In this document: positions 9,103 through 18,623 of the stretch, in pieces
Position numbering within the stretch: position 1 is the first letter of the stretch
Layout of the letters: each line of letters starts with the position of its first letter
Source of the DNA: Phaeocystidibacter marisrubri
GTDB lineage: Bacteria > Bacteroidota > Bacteroidia > Flavobacteriales > Schleiferiaceae
Assembly (NCBI RefSeq): GCF_008933165.1
Contig: NZ_WBVQ01000001.1
Location: forward strand, 1,364,001 to 1,428,000
Direction: 5' to 3'
DNA length: 64,000 nt
Notes under the pieces: generated by a model
What the model was told of the DNA's origin: nothing
The model's database searches: none
The model's input: only the letters and a program-made list of their open reading frames with translations
Position numbers and translations under genes: made by a program

Positions 9103-11232
9103 TTATTGTTTTGCCAACAATCGCAATCCGATGCGCTTTCTCGCTTCATCCACTTCTTCCACGCGCACTAGAACGTGATCTTGAACGGAGAGCACATCGC
9201 TAGGATGGGCTACATAGCCATCTTTCAATCTAGAAATATGGATCAGACCATTTTCCTTAATTCCGATATCCACAAAGGCTCCAAAGTCAGTTAAGTTGGT
9301 CACCATACCCGGCAATTCCATGCCCACATTGAGATCAGCCATGGTAGAAATATTGGCAAACTCGAGCACTTTAGCTGCTCCTCGAGGATCACGCCCCGGC
9401 TGCTTCAATTCGCTCACAATGTCTTGTAGCGTTGGCAAGCCCACATCACTGCTCACATACTTTTTCAGGTCGATAGAATCAATGAGCAATTTATCCTTAA
9501 CGAGATCCGCAATAGAAACTTTGGCATCTGCAGCCATCTGCTTCACCAATGTATATCGCTCAGGGTGAACCCCGGTGTGATCCAACACTTCAGATGATTC
9601 TGAAACTCTTAAAAATCCTGCGGCTTGCTCATAGGCTGAAGCCCCTAATCTCGGAACTTTAAGAAGCTCTTTTCTAGAGGTAAAGCCTCCGGTTGCGGTT
9701 CTATACTCTACAATGGATTTGGAAAGAGCGGGACCAATACCCGCGATGTGAGAAAGCAAGGTATGGCTAGCTGAGTTCAATTCGATTCCTACCGAGTTTA
9801 CACATTTTTCAACCACACGCCCCAGTCTTTCTTCTAGTCGTTTGGCATCCAAATCGTGTTGATATTGCCCCACACCAATGTGTTGGGGTTCGATTTTCAC
9901 CAATTCAGCCAAAGGATCTTGCAAGCGGCGCCCGATACTCACGGCCCCCCTTACTGTCACATCCTTATCTGGAAATTCCTCTCTCGCCAACTTGGAAGCA
10001 CTGTAGATAGAAGCTCCATCTTCATTCACCACAAATACACGCAACTCGCGATCAAATCGGATGGATTTCACCAATTGCTCAGTCTCCCTGCCCGCAGTTC
10101 CATTTCCGATAGCCACGGCTTCAATTTGATAGGCCCCCACCAAAGATTTGATTTTCTTTTGGGCAGCCCCCCATTCTTTCTGGGGAGGATGTGGATAGAT
10201 GTTCTCGTTGTGCAAAAGCGTACCGTGTTCATCCAGACAAACCACCTTACAACCTGTTCTAAAACCAGGATCAATAGCCAGTGTGCGAACGCCTCCAATG
10301 GGCGGTTGTAATAGCAAGGGCTCCAAATTTGTCTCGAAGACATCAATTGCCGCTTCCTGCGACTTCTCTCTCAACTGAGCAAGAACCTCCGTCGACAAGC
10401 TGGGATGAAGCAATCTTTTCCATGCTTCCATCGCCGCAGCAAACACGAAATCCGACACCTCACCATGCCCTTTGACGATGTAGTGCTCCATGGCATTTTC
10501 TACCGATTGTGCATCCAACAGCGTAGACATTGAAAGAACTCCCTTATTTACTCCTCGTTCTATAGCTAGAAAGCGGTGGGATGGAATTCGTTTAATGGGC
10601 TCATCGAAGTTCAAGTAATCGCGAAAGACCTGTGTTTCTGCATCATTTTCATCAACACCTCTCTTCTTTTTCGATTGAATTAGCCCATATCTCTCCAATG
10701 ATTTACGGAGAGAATTTCGAAGGGCTATTCGCTCGTTTACCCATTCTGCAATGATATCAGAAGCACCGCTGAGAGCATCTTCATAGGCCACTCCATTCGG
10801 CATAGCGCGTCTGACCACGGTTTCTAAATCTTGATTCTTTTGAGCCATCAATTGCTTCGCAACGGGCAAAAGTCCCAATTCAATAGCAGCATCGGCTTTC
10901 GATTTGCGCTTGGGCTTAAACGGAAGGTAGATATCTTCTAAGCGAGCAATATCCCATGTCCCATTCAGATTTTCGAGCAACTCATCCGTGAGTAAATCTC
11001 GCTCGGTCAAACTCTTTATTATGGCCGTTCTTCGTTTGTCTACATCTGACAATCGCTTCCATTCATCAATAAATCTACCGAGTTCAAGTTCATCCATTCC
11101 TCCGGTTACCTCTTTCCGATACCGCGCCATAAAGGGAAGCGTAGCCCCACCTTCAATCAAGGAAACAATAGACTCAACTCGTGATTTCGGAAGCATCAAC
11201 ACTTCCGAGGCTATATCAATCTTCGACTTCAC
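9103..11232 (-). CDS. tex: Tex family RNA-binding transcription accessory protein
   Basis: 709 residues, in the usual range. Order of parts: helical N-terminal region with FMARYRKEVTGGMDE and LEDIYLPFKPKRKSKA, an RNase H-like YqgF core starting near LAIDPGFRTGCKVVCLDEHG, helix-hairpin-helix segments (HIAGIGPALSKSIVEYR), and a C-terminal S1 domain (GMVTNLTDFGAFVDIGIKEN). Tex is a conserved cytosolic nucleic-acid-binding protein linked to transcription and, in some species, toxin expression; its exact role is unsettled. The start is GTG at 11232, since an in-frame stop lies shortly upstream and no ATG intervenes. A TATCTTTG element at 11252-11259 (minus strand) is a plausible -7 box. Confidence 0.93.
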   Translation of the reverse strand: MKSKIDIASEVLMLPKSRVESIVSLIEGGATLPFMARYRKEVTGGMDELELGRFIDEWKRLSDVDKRRTAIIKSLTERDLLTDELLENLNGTWDIARLEDIYLPFKPKRKSKADAAIELGLLPVAKQLMAQKNQDLETVVRRAMPNGVAYEDALSGASDIIAEWVNERIALRNSLRKSLERYGLIQSKKKRGVDENDAETQVFRDYLNFDEPIKRIPSHRFLAIERGVNKGVLSMSTLLDAQSVENAMEHYIVKGHGEVSDFVFAAAMEAWKRLLHPSLSTEVLAQLREKSQEAAIDVFETNLEPLLLQPPIGGVRTLAIDPGFRTGCKVVCLDEHGTLLHNENIYPHPPQKEWGAAQKKIKSLVGAYQIEAVAIGNGTAGRETEQLVKSIRFDRELRVFVVNEDGASIYSASKLAREEFPDKDVTVRGAVSIGRRLQDPLAELVKIEPQHIGVGQYQHDLDAKRLEERLGRVVEKCVNSVGIELNSASHTLLSHIAGIGPALSKSIVEYRTATGGFTSRKELLKVPRLGASAYEQAAGFLRVSESSEVLDHTGVHPERYTLVKQMAADAKVSIADLVKDKLLIDSIDLKKYVSSDVGLPTLQDIVSELKQPGRDPRGAAKVLEFANISTMADLNVGMELPGMVTNLTDFGAFVDIGIKENGLIHISRLKDGYVAHPSDVLSVQDHVLVRVEEVDEARKRIGLRLLAKQ

Positions 11233-11564
11233 TGCAATGGTTGTTTGGGCTCAAAGATAGGAAGGGAGATGGGAGTTCTTCGTTCGGACTTTAATCTACT
11301 TTGTTCTCCACATGATGTAAGAAGATGTATGACGCTTCATGATTGTTAAGATGCCTATGAACCTGGCTCGCTCGTGATATAGAACTAAAAACACACCCAC
11401 TGAACTCGGAACCCACCACTCCGAACCAATTCCTCTTCCAAAACGTTATTAGTATAGAAACCCAAAAACACCTGTTCATTACTCTGTTGAAAATCGATTG
11501 AGTAACAGTACATTTGCCGCACATGAAAAAGATACCTTGAGTGAGGTTCTAATACAGTTCATTC
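11233..11564. other. Intergenic region, 332 bp, divergent promoters of tex and the TPR gene
   Basis: No gene found. The left end holds the tex -7-type element (11252-11259, minus). The right end holds TTTG at 11513-11516 and TACCTTGA at 11533-11540 on the plus strand, 16 bp apart, a near-consensus Bacteroidota promoter for the TPR gene at 11565. A 77-codon minus-strand frame at 11291-11524 has no signal, domain or neighbour support and is treated as chance. Confidence 0.5.
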
Positions 11565-12956
11565 ATGTTTGATTCAGATCAACCCGATACCGAGCATCTC
11601 ATCCAGCGGTTCGAGCGAATGATGAAGGAAGAGAATGTTCGATTCTTCGATGTAGAAGAGTTTGAACATATCACGGAGTACTACCTTGAAACAGGACGTT
11701 ACAAGAAAGCCCTCCATGCCATCGACCTCGCTTCGAGCCAACACCCGCATGTTGCGTCGTTTCCATTGAAACGGGCGCAATACCTCGTGGCTATGGATAA
11801 AATCGAACTTGCCGAACGTGAACTGGATCGAGCTGAATCTTTGGACCCTACCAATTTTGAGATGCTAATTGCTAGAGGGACCATCGCCTCGAAACAAGGT
11901 CTTCACTCGCAAGCCATCCGACTCTTTAAAAGTGCTTTGGAAAATGCGGAAGAACCTGCAGATATCTACCCGATGATTGCGGCAGAATACCAAAGCTTGG
12001 GCAGATTTGAAGAAGCGGTGAAGTTTCTCAAAATGGCTATCTACGAGTTCCAAGACGACGAACTCCTCCTTTATAACATCGCCGTTTGTTTCGATATGCT
12101 GAACAATGGTGAGAAGGCTGTGGAATTTTTCTCGCAGTTCATCGACAGTAATCCGTACAACGAAATTGCTTGGTACCATTTGGGTATCACCTATTCAAAG
12201 ATGAATGTTTTTGAAAAGGCAATTTGGGCATTGGATTACGCTTTGGTGATTGACGACAGTTTTACAGCTGCCTATTATGAAAAGGCTCGCGTCCTAGAAC
12301 GCATGGGACTTTTCGAAGAAGCGGCGGAAACACTTCGCGCATCGTTTGAATCGGATGAACCAACAGGATATAGCTACTATCGCATCGGTAACTGCTATCG
12401 TCAACTTGGCAAGCAAGATGAGGCCTTACGTGCCTTTAAACACGCGGTACAGCTCGACAATGAATTGGATGAAGCCTACTTGGAATTAGCGCTGATCTAT
12501 TTGGATCAAGAGCGTTTTTACGAGAGTATTCATCACATCAAAAAGGCAGTTACGCTCGATTCTGACAACCCAGATTATTACGTGATAGCCGCTGATATCT
12601 ACAAGCGCGTAGGTATGATGTTGGAAGCGGAAGAATCGTATAAATCCATCCTCCGACTCGGTTTTCATGAACCCGATATCTTTATTGATTACGCGGAACT
12701 CTTACTCGATCTAGATCAAGTGGAAGAAGCGATGAAGATGCTACAGGAAGGTTTATCCTTTAATCCTGAAAGTAATGAGCTTTACGCGGTTTTAGCAGGA
12801 TACTTATTTTCGGTTGATGAGCGCGAAGAAGCCTTCCAAATTCTTCAAGACGGAATGGAAGTGAGTCCCGATGTTGGCGAAGCGATTATCAACTATTTCC
12901 CACATTTAATGGACGATCACGAGCTGAACCAAGTGATCAAAAAGTTCCGTCCATAA
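11565..12956 (+). CDS. Tetratricopeptide repeat protein
   Basis: 463 residues made almost wholly of TPR units. Repeats are seen from about residue 25 to 440, for example YLETGRYKKALHAIDLASSQHP, AAEYQSLGRFEEAVKFLKMA, WYHLGITYSKMNVFEKAIWA, YRIGNCYRQLGKQDEALRAF and ALIYLDQERFYESIHHIKKA. No signal peptide or membrane helix is visible, so it should be cytosolic. TPR arrays are protein-protein scaffolds; the partner cannot be told. In Bacteroidota a cytosolic TPR protein of this size is common and conserved. It stands alone, with a candidate promoter just upstream. Confidence 0.88.
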   Translation: MFDSDQPDTEHLIQRFERMMKEENVRFFDVEEFEHITEYYLETGRYKKALHAIDLASSQHPHVASFPLKRAQYLVAMDKIELAERELDRAESLDPTNFEMLIARGTIASKQGLHSQAIRLFKSALENAEEPADIYPMIAAEYQSLGRFEEAVKFLKMAIYEFQDDELLLYNIAVCFDMLNNGEKAVEFFSQFIDSNPYNEIAWYHLGITYSKMNVFEKAIWALDYALVIDDSFTAAYYEKARVLERMGLFEEAAETLRASFESDEPTGYSYYRIGNCYRQLGKQDEALRAFKHAVQLDNELDEAYLELALIYLDQERFYESIHHIKKAVTLDSDNPDYYVIAADIYKRVGMMLEAEESYKSILRLGFHEPDIFIDYAELLLDLDQVEEAMKMLQEGLSFNPESNELYAVLAGYLFSVDEREEAFQILQDGMEVSPDVGEAIINYFPHLMDDHELNQVIKKFRP

Positions 12957-13031
12957 ACTTTTATTTTTGGCAATTTTTTAACGCTATTCGAGAGATATGT
13001 ATCTTGTCATCTAGATACCAAACACCTCACT

Positions 13032-14258
13032 ATGAATAGTTCGAACCGAATCGTGATCGCCGTCTTATCGCTTTTCTCTGTAGTTTCACTAGGACAAACA
13101 GAAGCAGATCAAGGACCTATCCCGAATAAATTATACCTCTCTCCTCTCCCGGTAATTGGTGCTAATCCCGCATTTGGATTTTTCTATGGAGGTGCTGCAT
13201 CAGGAAGTATGTACCTGGGAAATACCCACACAACGAACATTTCCAATGCGCTGCTAACTGCAACCTACTCCACCAAAGAACAACTAATGTTCACCTTGAA
13301 GTCGAATATTTATACAGCCGATAATGGGTGGTTCTTGATGGGGGATTATCGACTCTTCTTCTCGTCTCAGCCTACTTTTGGATTGGGTACCGGAGGACAA
13401 AACCTCAACTTGAGCGGTTTGAATGGAGAGTACGCAAATGCGACACTAAATGATAACGTGGAGGCTGAGCCTCTGGATTTCAACTTGATCCGCTTTTATG
13501 AAACCGTTACCAAGAGCATTTATCCCAATCTCTATGTTGGGGTTGGGGTTCATGTAGATGTGTTTAGTGAAATTGAAGACGGAGGTCTCGATCTAGATTC
13601 CGCAAATCCCGTACTCACAAATCACTTCTTGTACAGTAAAAAATATGGATTCGACCCTTCTCAATACTCCATTATTGGGGCATCGGCCAATGTGATTTAT
13701 GACTCTAGAGACAACATCTCCTATCCGTATCAAGGGGAATTCGCCTTTGTCTCGTGGAAGTACAATCCAGAGTTTCTAGGAAGTGACCAAAACTCGAGTT
13801 CGCTTTGGTTGGAATACCGGAAATACATCAGTCTCAGTGAATCAAACCCTAGAAATATTCTCGCATTTTGGTCGTATGCGAATTTCACCACCTCTGGCCG
13901 ACTCCCTTATATGGCTCTCCCTTCCATTGGTTGGGATCAAATGGGACGATCAGGAAGGGCCTACCCCCAAGGCCGTTTTAGAGGAGATCACATGGTCTAT
14001 TTGGAAGCCGAATACCGTTTCCCTCTCCCTATCTTAGAATCGAAACCCAATCTATTTGGCGCCACGGTTTTTGCCAATATGACCACAGCCTCTTCTAGCG
14101 ATAACAATGTGCAGCTCTTCGATTATATCAAACCTGCTGGTGGTGTTGGATTGCGCATTATGTTGTCGGAAGCCGCTCGCACCAACCTCACCATAGATTA
14201 CGGTTGGGGAGCGAATGGTGCAGGTGCATTTTACTTGAATTTGAACGAGTACTTCTGA
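13032..14258 (+). CDS. Barrel-only Omp85/BamA-TamA-like outer-membrane protein, copy 1
   Basis: 408 residues. The signal peptide (VIAVLSLFSVVSLGQ) is followed directly by strand-rich sequence; there is no room for POTRA domains, so this is a short barrel-only member of the surface-antigen (D15)/Omp85 type. Typical features are the segment IYDSRDNISYPYQGEFAFVS, the L6-like GRFRGDHMVYLEAEYRFPL, and the C-terminal strand TIDYGWGANGAGAFYLNLNE ending in Tyr-Phe. Role is unknown; relatives without POTRA domains are often adjacent to exported enzymes or act as small porins. A paralogue follows 109 bp downstream. Confidence 0.75.
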   Translation: MNSSNRIVIAVLSLFSVVSLGQTEADQGPIPNKLYLSPLPVIGANPAFGFFYGGAASGSMYLGNTHTTNISNALLTATYSTKEQLMFTLKSNIYTADNGWFLMGDYRLFFSSQPTFGLGTGGQNLNLSGLNGEYANATLNDNVEAEPLDFNLIRFYETVTKSIYPNLYVGVGVHVDVFSEIEDGGLDLDSANPVLTNHFLYSKKYGFDPSQYSIIGASANVIYDSRDNISYPYQGEFAFVSWKYNPEFLGSDQNSSSLWLEYRKYISLSESNPRNILAFWSYANFTTSGRLPYMALPSIGWDQMGRSGRAYPQGRFRGDHMVYLEAEYRFPLPILESKPNLFGATVFANMTTASSSDNNVQLFDYIKPAGGVGLRIMLSEAARTNLTIDYGWGANGAGAFYLNLNEYF

Positions 14259-14367
14259 GTCATTTAGCTTGTTTCCATCACAGGCAATATCTTGCCCCCT
14301 TCAACGACGATGATGAACACAGACGGGTAACAACCTTCTGAACCTCCGCAAATACCGTTCTATTGTT

Positions 14368-15639
14368 TTGAATATTCCGTGGTTCATCCACCCATTTAAC
14401 TTCGCAAAACCATTTGCGATTGCTTTACTGTTGGCACTGTTCGGTGTCCATTCATCGGTTAACGCACAAGAGTCGAGTGGCCTAAAAAGTGGTCCAACTC
14501 CCTACAAGCTCTACTTATCTCCGTTGCCTGTTATTGGATCGAATCCTGCGTATGGTTTCTTCTTTGGAGCAGCAGCATCTGGGAGCATGTACTTTGGAAA
14601 TCCACAAACCACGAGCATTTCCAATGCCTTTCTCTCTGCCAATTACTCGACCAAGAATCAGTTGCTTCTCACCTTGAAATCCAATGCGTACACGACCAAC
14701 AATTCATGGTATCTCATTGGGGACTGGAGAATACTCATCTCCTCTCAACCTACCTATGGCCTAGGGACGGGTCCGCAAAATTTAGAGGGTTCTGATTTCG
14801 GGGTGGGGTATGAAAATGCCGAACTCAATGAAAACAAAAGAGAAGAACCGATGAAGTTTGACCTCTACCGGTTCTACGAATCTTTCAACAAGCGCATTCG
14901 TCCCGGCCTTTATGTGGGATTGGGCGTTTACCTCGATCGATTCCAGAACATCGTAGATCAACATTTATCCACCGACACCTCGGCTCCTGTGCTCACCAAT
15001 CACTACATGCATAGCGACAAGCACGGATTCAACCCTGAAAAATACACCATCAATGGACTCTCACTAAATTTCATCTACGACTCTCGAGATAATCAATCGT
15101 ACCCCTATCGTGGTCAGTTTGCTCACTCTTCGTTTCGATACAATTCAGAGTTGCTTGGCAGCGATCAAAACTCCAGTACATGGTGGTTGGAATACCGAGC
15201 GTTTATTGGACTTACCAAGCGAGATCCGAGACACGTGTTGGCCGTTTGGACTTACGGAAACTTCACCACCTCAGGTACGCTTCCGTACATGGCCTTACCT
15301 TCACTGGGATGGGACCAAATGAGTCGATCAGGAAGAGGGTATGCACAAGGACACTACCGAGGAGATGACATGGTGTATTTGGAAGCTGAATACAGATTTC
15401 CGTTACCAGCCCTTTGGGAGTCGAAGCCTCACTTATTTGGCGCAACGGTTTTTGCACACATGACTTCGGCATCTTCAGACGACAATGGCATTGCACTCTT
15501 TGAATACATGAAACCCGGTGCCGGAATAGGACTGCGAATCATGCTAGACAAAGAAGCGCGTACCAATTTAACGCTCGATTATGCTTGGGGTGCGGATGGA
15601 TTCAGCGGATTCTACTTGAACATGAACGAGTATTTCTAA
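14368..15639 (+). CDS. Barrel-only Omp85/BamA-TamA-like outer-membrane protein, copy 2
   Basis: 423 residues, a tandem paralogue of the preceding gene; long stretches align, e.g. PYKLYLSPLPVIGSNPAYGF against NKLYLSPLPVIGANPAFGF, and both end in Tyr-Phe. The frame has no ATG before the signal peptide (FAIALLLALFGVHSSVNAQ); a stop lies upstream at 14314-14316, so TTG 14368 is the likely start. The L6-like segment is GHYRGDDMVYLEAEYRFPL. No POTRA domains. The two copies are similar over the whole length but clearly diverged, so the duplication is not recent. Confidence 0.73.
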   Translation: MNIPWFIHPFNFAKPFAIALLLALFGVHSSVNAQESSGLKSGPTPYKLYLSPLPVIGSNPAYGFFFGAAASGSMYFGNPQTTSISNAFLSANYSTKNQLLLTLKSNAYTTNNSWYLIGDWRILISSQPTYGLGTGPQNLEGSDFGVGYENAELNENKREEPMKFDLYRFYESFNKRIRPGLYVGLGVYLDRFQNIVDQHLSTDTSAPVLTNHYMHSDKHGFNPEKYTINGLSLNFIYDSRDNQSYPYRGQFAHSSFRYNSELLGSDQNSSTWWLEYRAFIGLTKRDPRHVLAVWTYGNFTTSGTLPYMALPSLGWDQMSRSGRGYAQGHYRGDDMVYLEAEYRFPLPALWESKPHLFGATVFAHMTSASSDDNGIALFEYMKPGAGIGLRIMLDKEARTNLTLDYAWGADGFSGFYLNMNEYF

Positions 15640-15687
15640 TAGAAAATCCGTCTACAAAACATTTATCTTCGCCAAAAATCAATCTCC

Positions 15688-16674
15688 TTGGAAACAAAGA
15701 ATAGATCACTGCTTCAGTACGCCATTATCACCTTAAAAGGTCTTGCAATGGGTGCTGCCGATGTTGTACCGGGCGTTTCAGGCGGAACCATCGCCTTTAT
15801 TACCGGCATTTACGAGGAACTCATTGAGAGTATTAACCGCGTCAATTTGGAAGCCCTACGCGTGTTGAAAGCGGAAGGATTAAAAGCGGCGTGGAAACAC
15901 ATCAATGGAAACTTCTTCGTTGCCCTTTTCTTGGGAATTGGAATTTCCATCGCTTCGCTCGCCAAGGGAATTACCTGGCTTTTGGAGCATGAACCTGTTC
16001 TACTTTGGAGCTTCTTTTTCGGATTGGTTTTCGCCAGTATTTTCTTTGTTGGGAAACAAGTGACCCAGTGGAAAGCTAGTACAGTTGTAGCATTCCTCAT
16101 TGGTGGTATCATTGCTTACGCCATTACCATTCTGCCAGCCTCAGGAAGTAACGATGCACTTTGGTACATCTTCCTTTCGGGTGCCATTGCCATTTGCGCC
16201 ATGATTCTTCCGGGAATCTCCGGATCGTTCATCCTCGTATTACTAGGCAGTTACGCTCTCGTTTTGGATGCTATTCACGAAAGAAACCTCCAGATTATTG
16301 CCGTTTTTGGAATCGGCGCTGTAGTAGGTCTTCTCTCGTTTGCACGTCTCCTAAAACTGATGTTTGCCAAACACCACAATGTTACCATCGCTGTTCTATC
16401 TGGGTTTCTCTTGGGATCACTCAATAAGATTTGGCCTTGGAAACGCGTAGATAGTGTGCTGATCAAACATGCAGGCGAACCCAAAGAAGAGATTGTAAAC
16501 GTTATCGAAAAGACCGTGTTTCCAGGAGATTTCACCACACCTGTCATTGAGAACGGAGAGGTGATCAGCCAAATCCCAGCAGAACCACACTTGATGGCTG
16601 CTATCGGGCTTTGTGTTGCAGGCATTGCCCTCATTCTTCTTCTCGAACGCGTATCCATTCAGTCTGAGAAATGA
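15688..16674 (+). CDS. DUF368 membrane protein, polyprenyl-phosphate translocase (PopT type)
   Basis: 328 residues with many hydrophobic segments. The hallmark near the N-terminus is KGLAMGAADVVPGVSGGTIA followed by FITGIYEELI; a second, related segment is MILPGISGSFILVLLGSYA near 172-190, giving the inverted-repeat look of this family. DUF368 proteins were shown to move undecaprenyl phosphate across the cytoplasmic membrane (PopT), so that the lipid carrier used in wall and surface polysaccharide synthesis is recycled. The start is TTG 15688; no ATG is available before the first helix. The stop overlaps the aroE start by four bases (ATGA). Confidence 0.85.
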   Translation: METKNRSLLQYAIITLKGLAMGAADVVPGVSGGTIAFITGIYEELIESINRVNLEALRVLKAEGLKAAWKHINGNFFVALFLGIGISIASLAKGITWLLEHEPVLLWSFFFGLVFASIFFVGKQVTQWKASTVVAFLIGGIIAYAITILPASGSNDALWYIFLSGAIAICAMILPGISGSFILVLLGSYALVLDAIHERNLQIIAVFGIGAVVGLLSFARLLKLMFAKHHNVTIAVLSGFLLGSLNKIWPWKRVDSVLIKHAGEPKEEIVNVIEKTVFPGDFTTPVIENGEVISQIPAEPHLMAAIGLCVAGIALILLLERVSIQSEK

Positions 16675-17402
16675 GAAAATTTGGATTGATTGGGAAGTCG
16701 TTGGGACACAGTTTTTCACCGTCTTATTTCAGCACTAAGTTTGAAAAGGAGGGAATAACAGATGCTTCCTACTCCCCCTTCCCATTGGCAGATATATCTG
16801 AAATTGATGTACTCCTTCAATCTCCTGAAATTTGCGGATTGAACGTTACCATTCCATATAAAGAAGCCGTTATTCCTTATTTGTACGGCCTCTCACACGA
16901 AGCGGAGAAAATAGGAGCCGTAAACACCCTCGCAAAAGTGGGCAATGACTGGATTGGCCACAACACCGATCACGTGGGTTTTGTGCGAAGCATTGCACCT
17001 TTCCTTGAACCGAGTGACCAAAAGGCGCTGATACTCGGAACAGGTGGCGCGAGTAAAGCTATCGCTTACGCACTCGATCAAAAGGGCATCATTTACAAGC
17101 ATGTAAGTCGCACACCGACAGGCGATGAATTGCCTTATGAAGCACTTTCGTCCATCGTTCCTCATGTGGACATGATCATCAACACCACTCCACTCGGTAC
17201 CTTCCCCGCCATCACCGAGCATCCTCCCATCGATTTTCACCTCCTATCTGAAAAACACTTTGTCATTGATTTGATTTACAATCCGACAGAAACAGCGCTG
17301 CTAAAAGCTGCCAAACTTAATGGAGCTCGAATCTTGAACGGATTGAGCATGCTACACGAGCAAGCAGAAGAGTCGTGGAGAATCTGGAATGAGCAAGTAT
17401 AA
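16671..17402 (+). CDS. aroE: Shikimate dehydrogenase
   Basis: 243 residues, slightly shorter than E. coli AroE. It reduces 3-dehydroshikimate to shikimate with NADPH in the cytosolic aromatic amino acid pathway. Seen in the sequence: substrate site GKSLGHSFSPSYFSTKF near 8-24, GLNVTIPYKE with the catalytic Lys near 65, GAVNTL, NTDHVGF with the catalytic Asp, nucleotide loop LGTGGASKA near 124, and the C-terminal DLIYNPTETALL and GLSMLHEQA segments. The gene is translationally coupled to the DUF368 gene by an ATGA overlap. The pathway partner shikimate kinase is 37 kb away in this window (53.6-54.2 kb). Confidence 0.95.
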   Translation: MRKFGLIGKSLGHSFSPSYFSTKFEKEGITDASYSPFPLADISEIDVLLQSPEICGLNVTIPYKEAVIPYLYGLSHEAEKIGAVNTLAKVGNDWIGHNTDHVGFVRSIAPFLEPSDQKALILGTGGASKAIAYALDQKGIIYKHVSRTPTGDELPYEALSSIVPHVDMIINTTPLGTFPAITEHPPIDFHLLSEKHFVIDLIYNPTETALLKAAKLNGARILNGLSMLHEQAEESWRIWNEQV

Positions 17403-17507
17403 TTCGCCCATCCCGTCGCACCCAAAAAATCGACACTAATTCATTCAGAATCAAACTACCATCTTGATGAATCCTGTTATCTTTAAGTCGATTCAAACTT
17501 CTACACC

Positions 17508-18527
17508 ATGAGCACTCTTCGATTTTTGCCCACACTTTTCTGTGGACTACTTTTTGCGGCAACCTCCTGTACAACAGAAGAACCGAAGACTGAGCCTGTC
17601 ACAGAAAAAACAGACCCTCTACCTTCTTGGAATGATTCGGAACGCAAGACCAAAATCATGGATTTTGTCAGCAATATCACCGATCCAAATCATCCTGATT
17701 TTGTTCCCGTTGCTGATCGTATTGCCACCTTTGACAACGATGGCACACTCTGGAGTGAACAACCGGTTTACTTCCAGCTTCTATTTGCTGTAGATCGAAT
17801 TCTTTATTTGGCACCTCAACACCCAGAATGGGAAGAACGAGAACCATTTGCTACCATTTTGAACTGGGGACTTCCCGGAGTAACGAAGATTACCCAAGAA
17901 GAGCTTATGGAAGTTATAGTTGTGAGTCACACCCATCTTACCACCGACGAATTTCATGACGCAGTGAGTGCATGGATGGACACAGCTCAGCATCCCATTA
18001 AGAAAGTTCCTTACACCGACCTTGTATTTCAGCCCATGCTAGAGTTGATAAACTACCTCGAAGAGAATGAATTCAAAGTATTCATTGTTTCTGGTGGAGG
18101 GGTTGATTTCATGCGACCTTGGGCGGAAGGGGTGTACGGCATTCCAAAACACCAAATTATTGGCAGTTCGTTTGAAACGAAGTTTGTCGCAACAGACCAG
18201 AGTTTTGAGATCCAACGGTTACCTAGTTTGAACTTCTTTGACGACAAAGAAGCCAAAGCAGTAGCCATTGATCGCTTCATTGGACGTAGGCCCATTTTCG
18301 CCGCAGGCAACTCTGATGGAGATCTCCAAATGTTGCAATGGACGTCTACCCAATCACTCCCCTTCATGAACCTCTACATCCACCACACCGATGCCGAACG
18401 CGAATGGGCATACGACCGAGAGTCGCATATTGACGGTTTTAACATCGGATGGGATGAAGCCAAGGCAAAAGGCTGGACTGTTGTAGACATGGCGAAAGAC
18501 TGGAAGCAGATCTATCCCGAAAAGTAG
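17508..18527 (+). CDS. HAD-superfamily phosphatase-like lipoprotein
   Basis: 339 residues. The N-terminus is a lipoprotein-type signal with a hydrophobic core ending in AATSC (Cys21), followed by an acidic/Thr-rich linker. The HAD core then begins: motif I ATFDNDGTLW (two Asp), motif II VFIVSGGG (Ser), and motif IV AGNSDGDLQML. A conserved cap region with YRLDRILYL-like helices lies between. HAD enzymes transfer phosphoryl groups through the first Asp; the combination of an exported lipoprotein signal with this core suggests a periplasmic phosphatase on an unknown substrate. It is followed by a strong hairpin terminator. Confidence 0.8.
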   Translation: MSTLRFLPTLFCGLLFAATSCTTEEPKTEPVTEKTDPLPSWNDSERKTKIMDFVSNITDPNHPDFVPVADRIATFDNDGTLWSEQPVYFQLLFAVDRILYLAPQHPEWEEREPFATILNWGLPGVTKITQEELMEVIVVSHTHLTTDEFHDAVSAWMDTAQHPIKKVPYTDLVFQPMLELINYLEENEFKVFIVSGGGVDFMRPWAEGVYGIPKHQIIGSSFETKFVATDQSFEIQRLPSLNFFDDKEAKAVAIDRFIGRRPIFAAGNSDGDLQMLQWTSTQSLPFMNLYIHHTDAEREWAYDRESHIDGFNIGWDEAKAKGWTVVDMAKDWKQIYPEK

Positions 18528-18557
18528 CACGTACCTCTTTTCGAAAGAATAATATCT

Positions 18558-18604
18558 AAAAGAGTAGAACTTTGTTTAAACACAGATGTTCTACTCTTTT
18601 GCCT
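18558..18604 (+). terminator. Rho-independent terminator after the HAD lipoprotein gene
   Basis: Perfect 13-bp inverted repeat, AAAAGAGTAGAAC at 18558-18570 and GTTCTACTCTTTT at 18588-18600, with a 17-nt loop. The right arm ends in four T. It lies 30 bp after the HAD stop codon. Because the stem is A/T-flanked on both sides, some bidirectional effect is possible. Confidence 0.7.
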
Positions 18605-18623
18605 TTCTAATAAATCGAGCGCT

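Noticed and set aside
11291-11524. 77-codon minus-strand frame in the tex/TPR gap
   Set aside because: No domain or signal peptide and odd composition; lies in promoter DNA.
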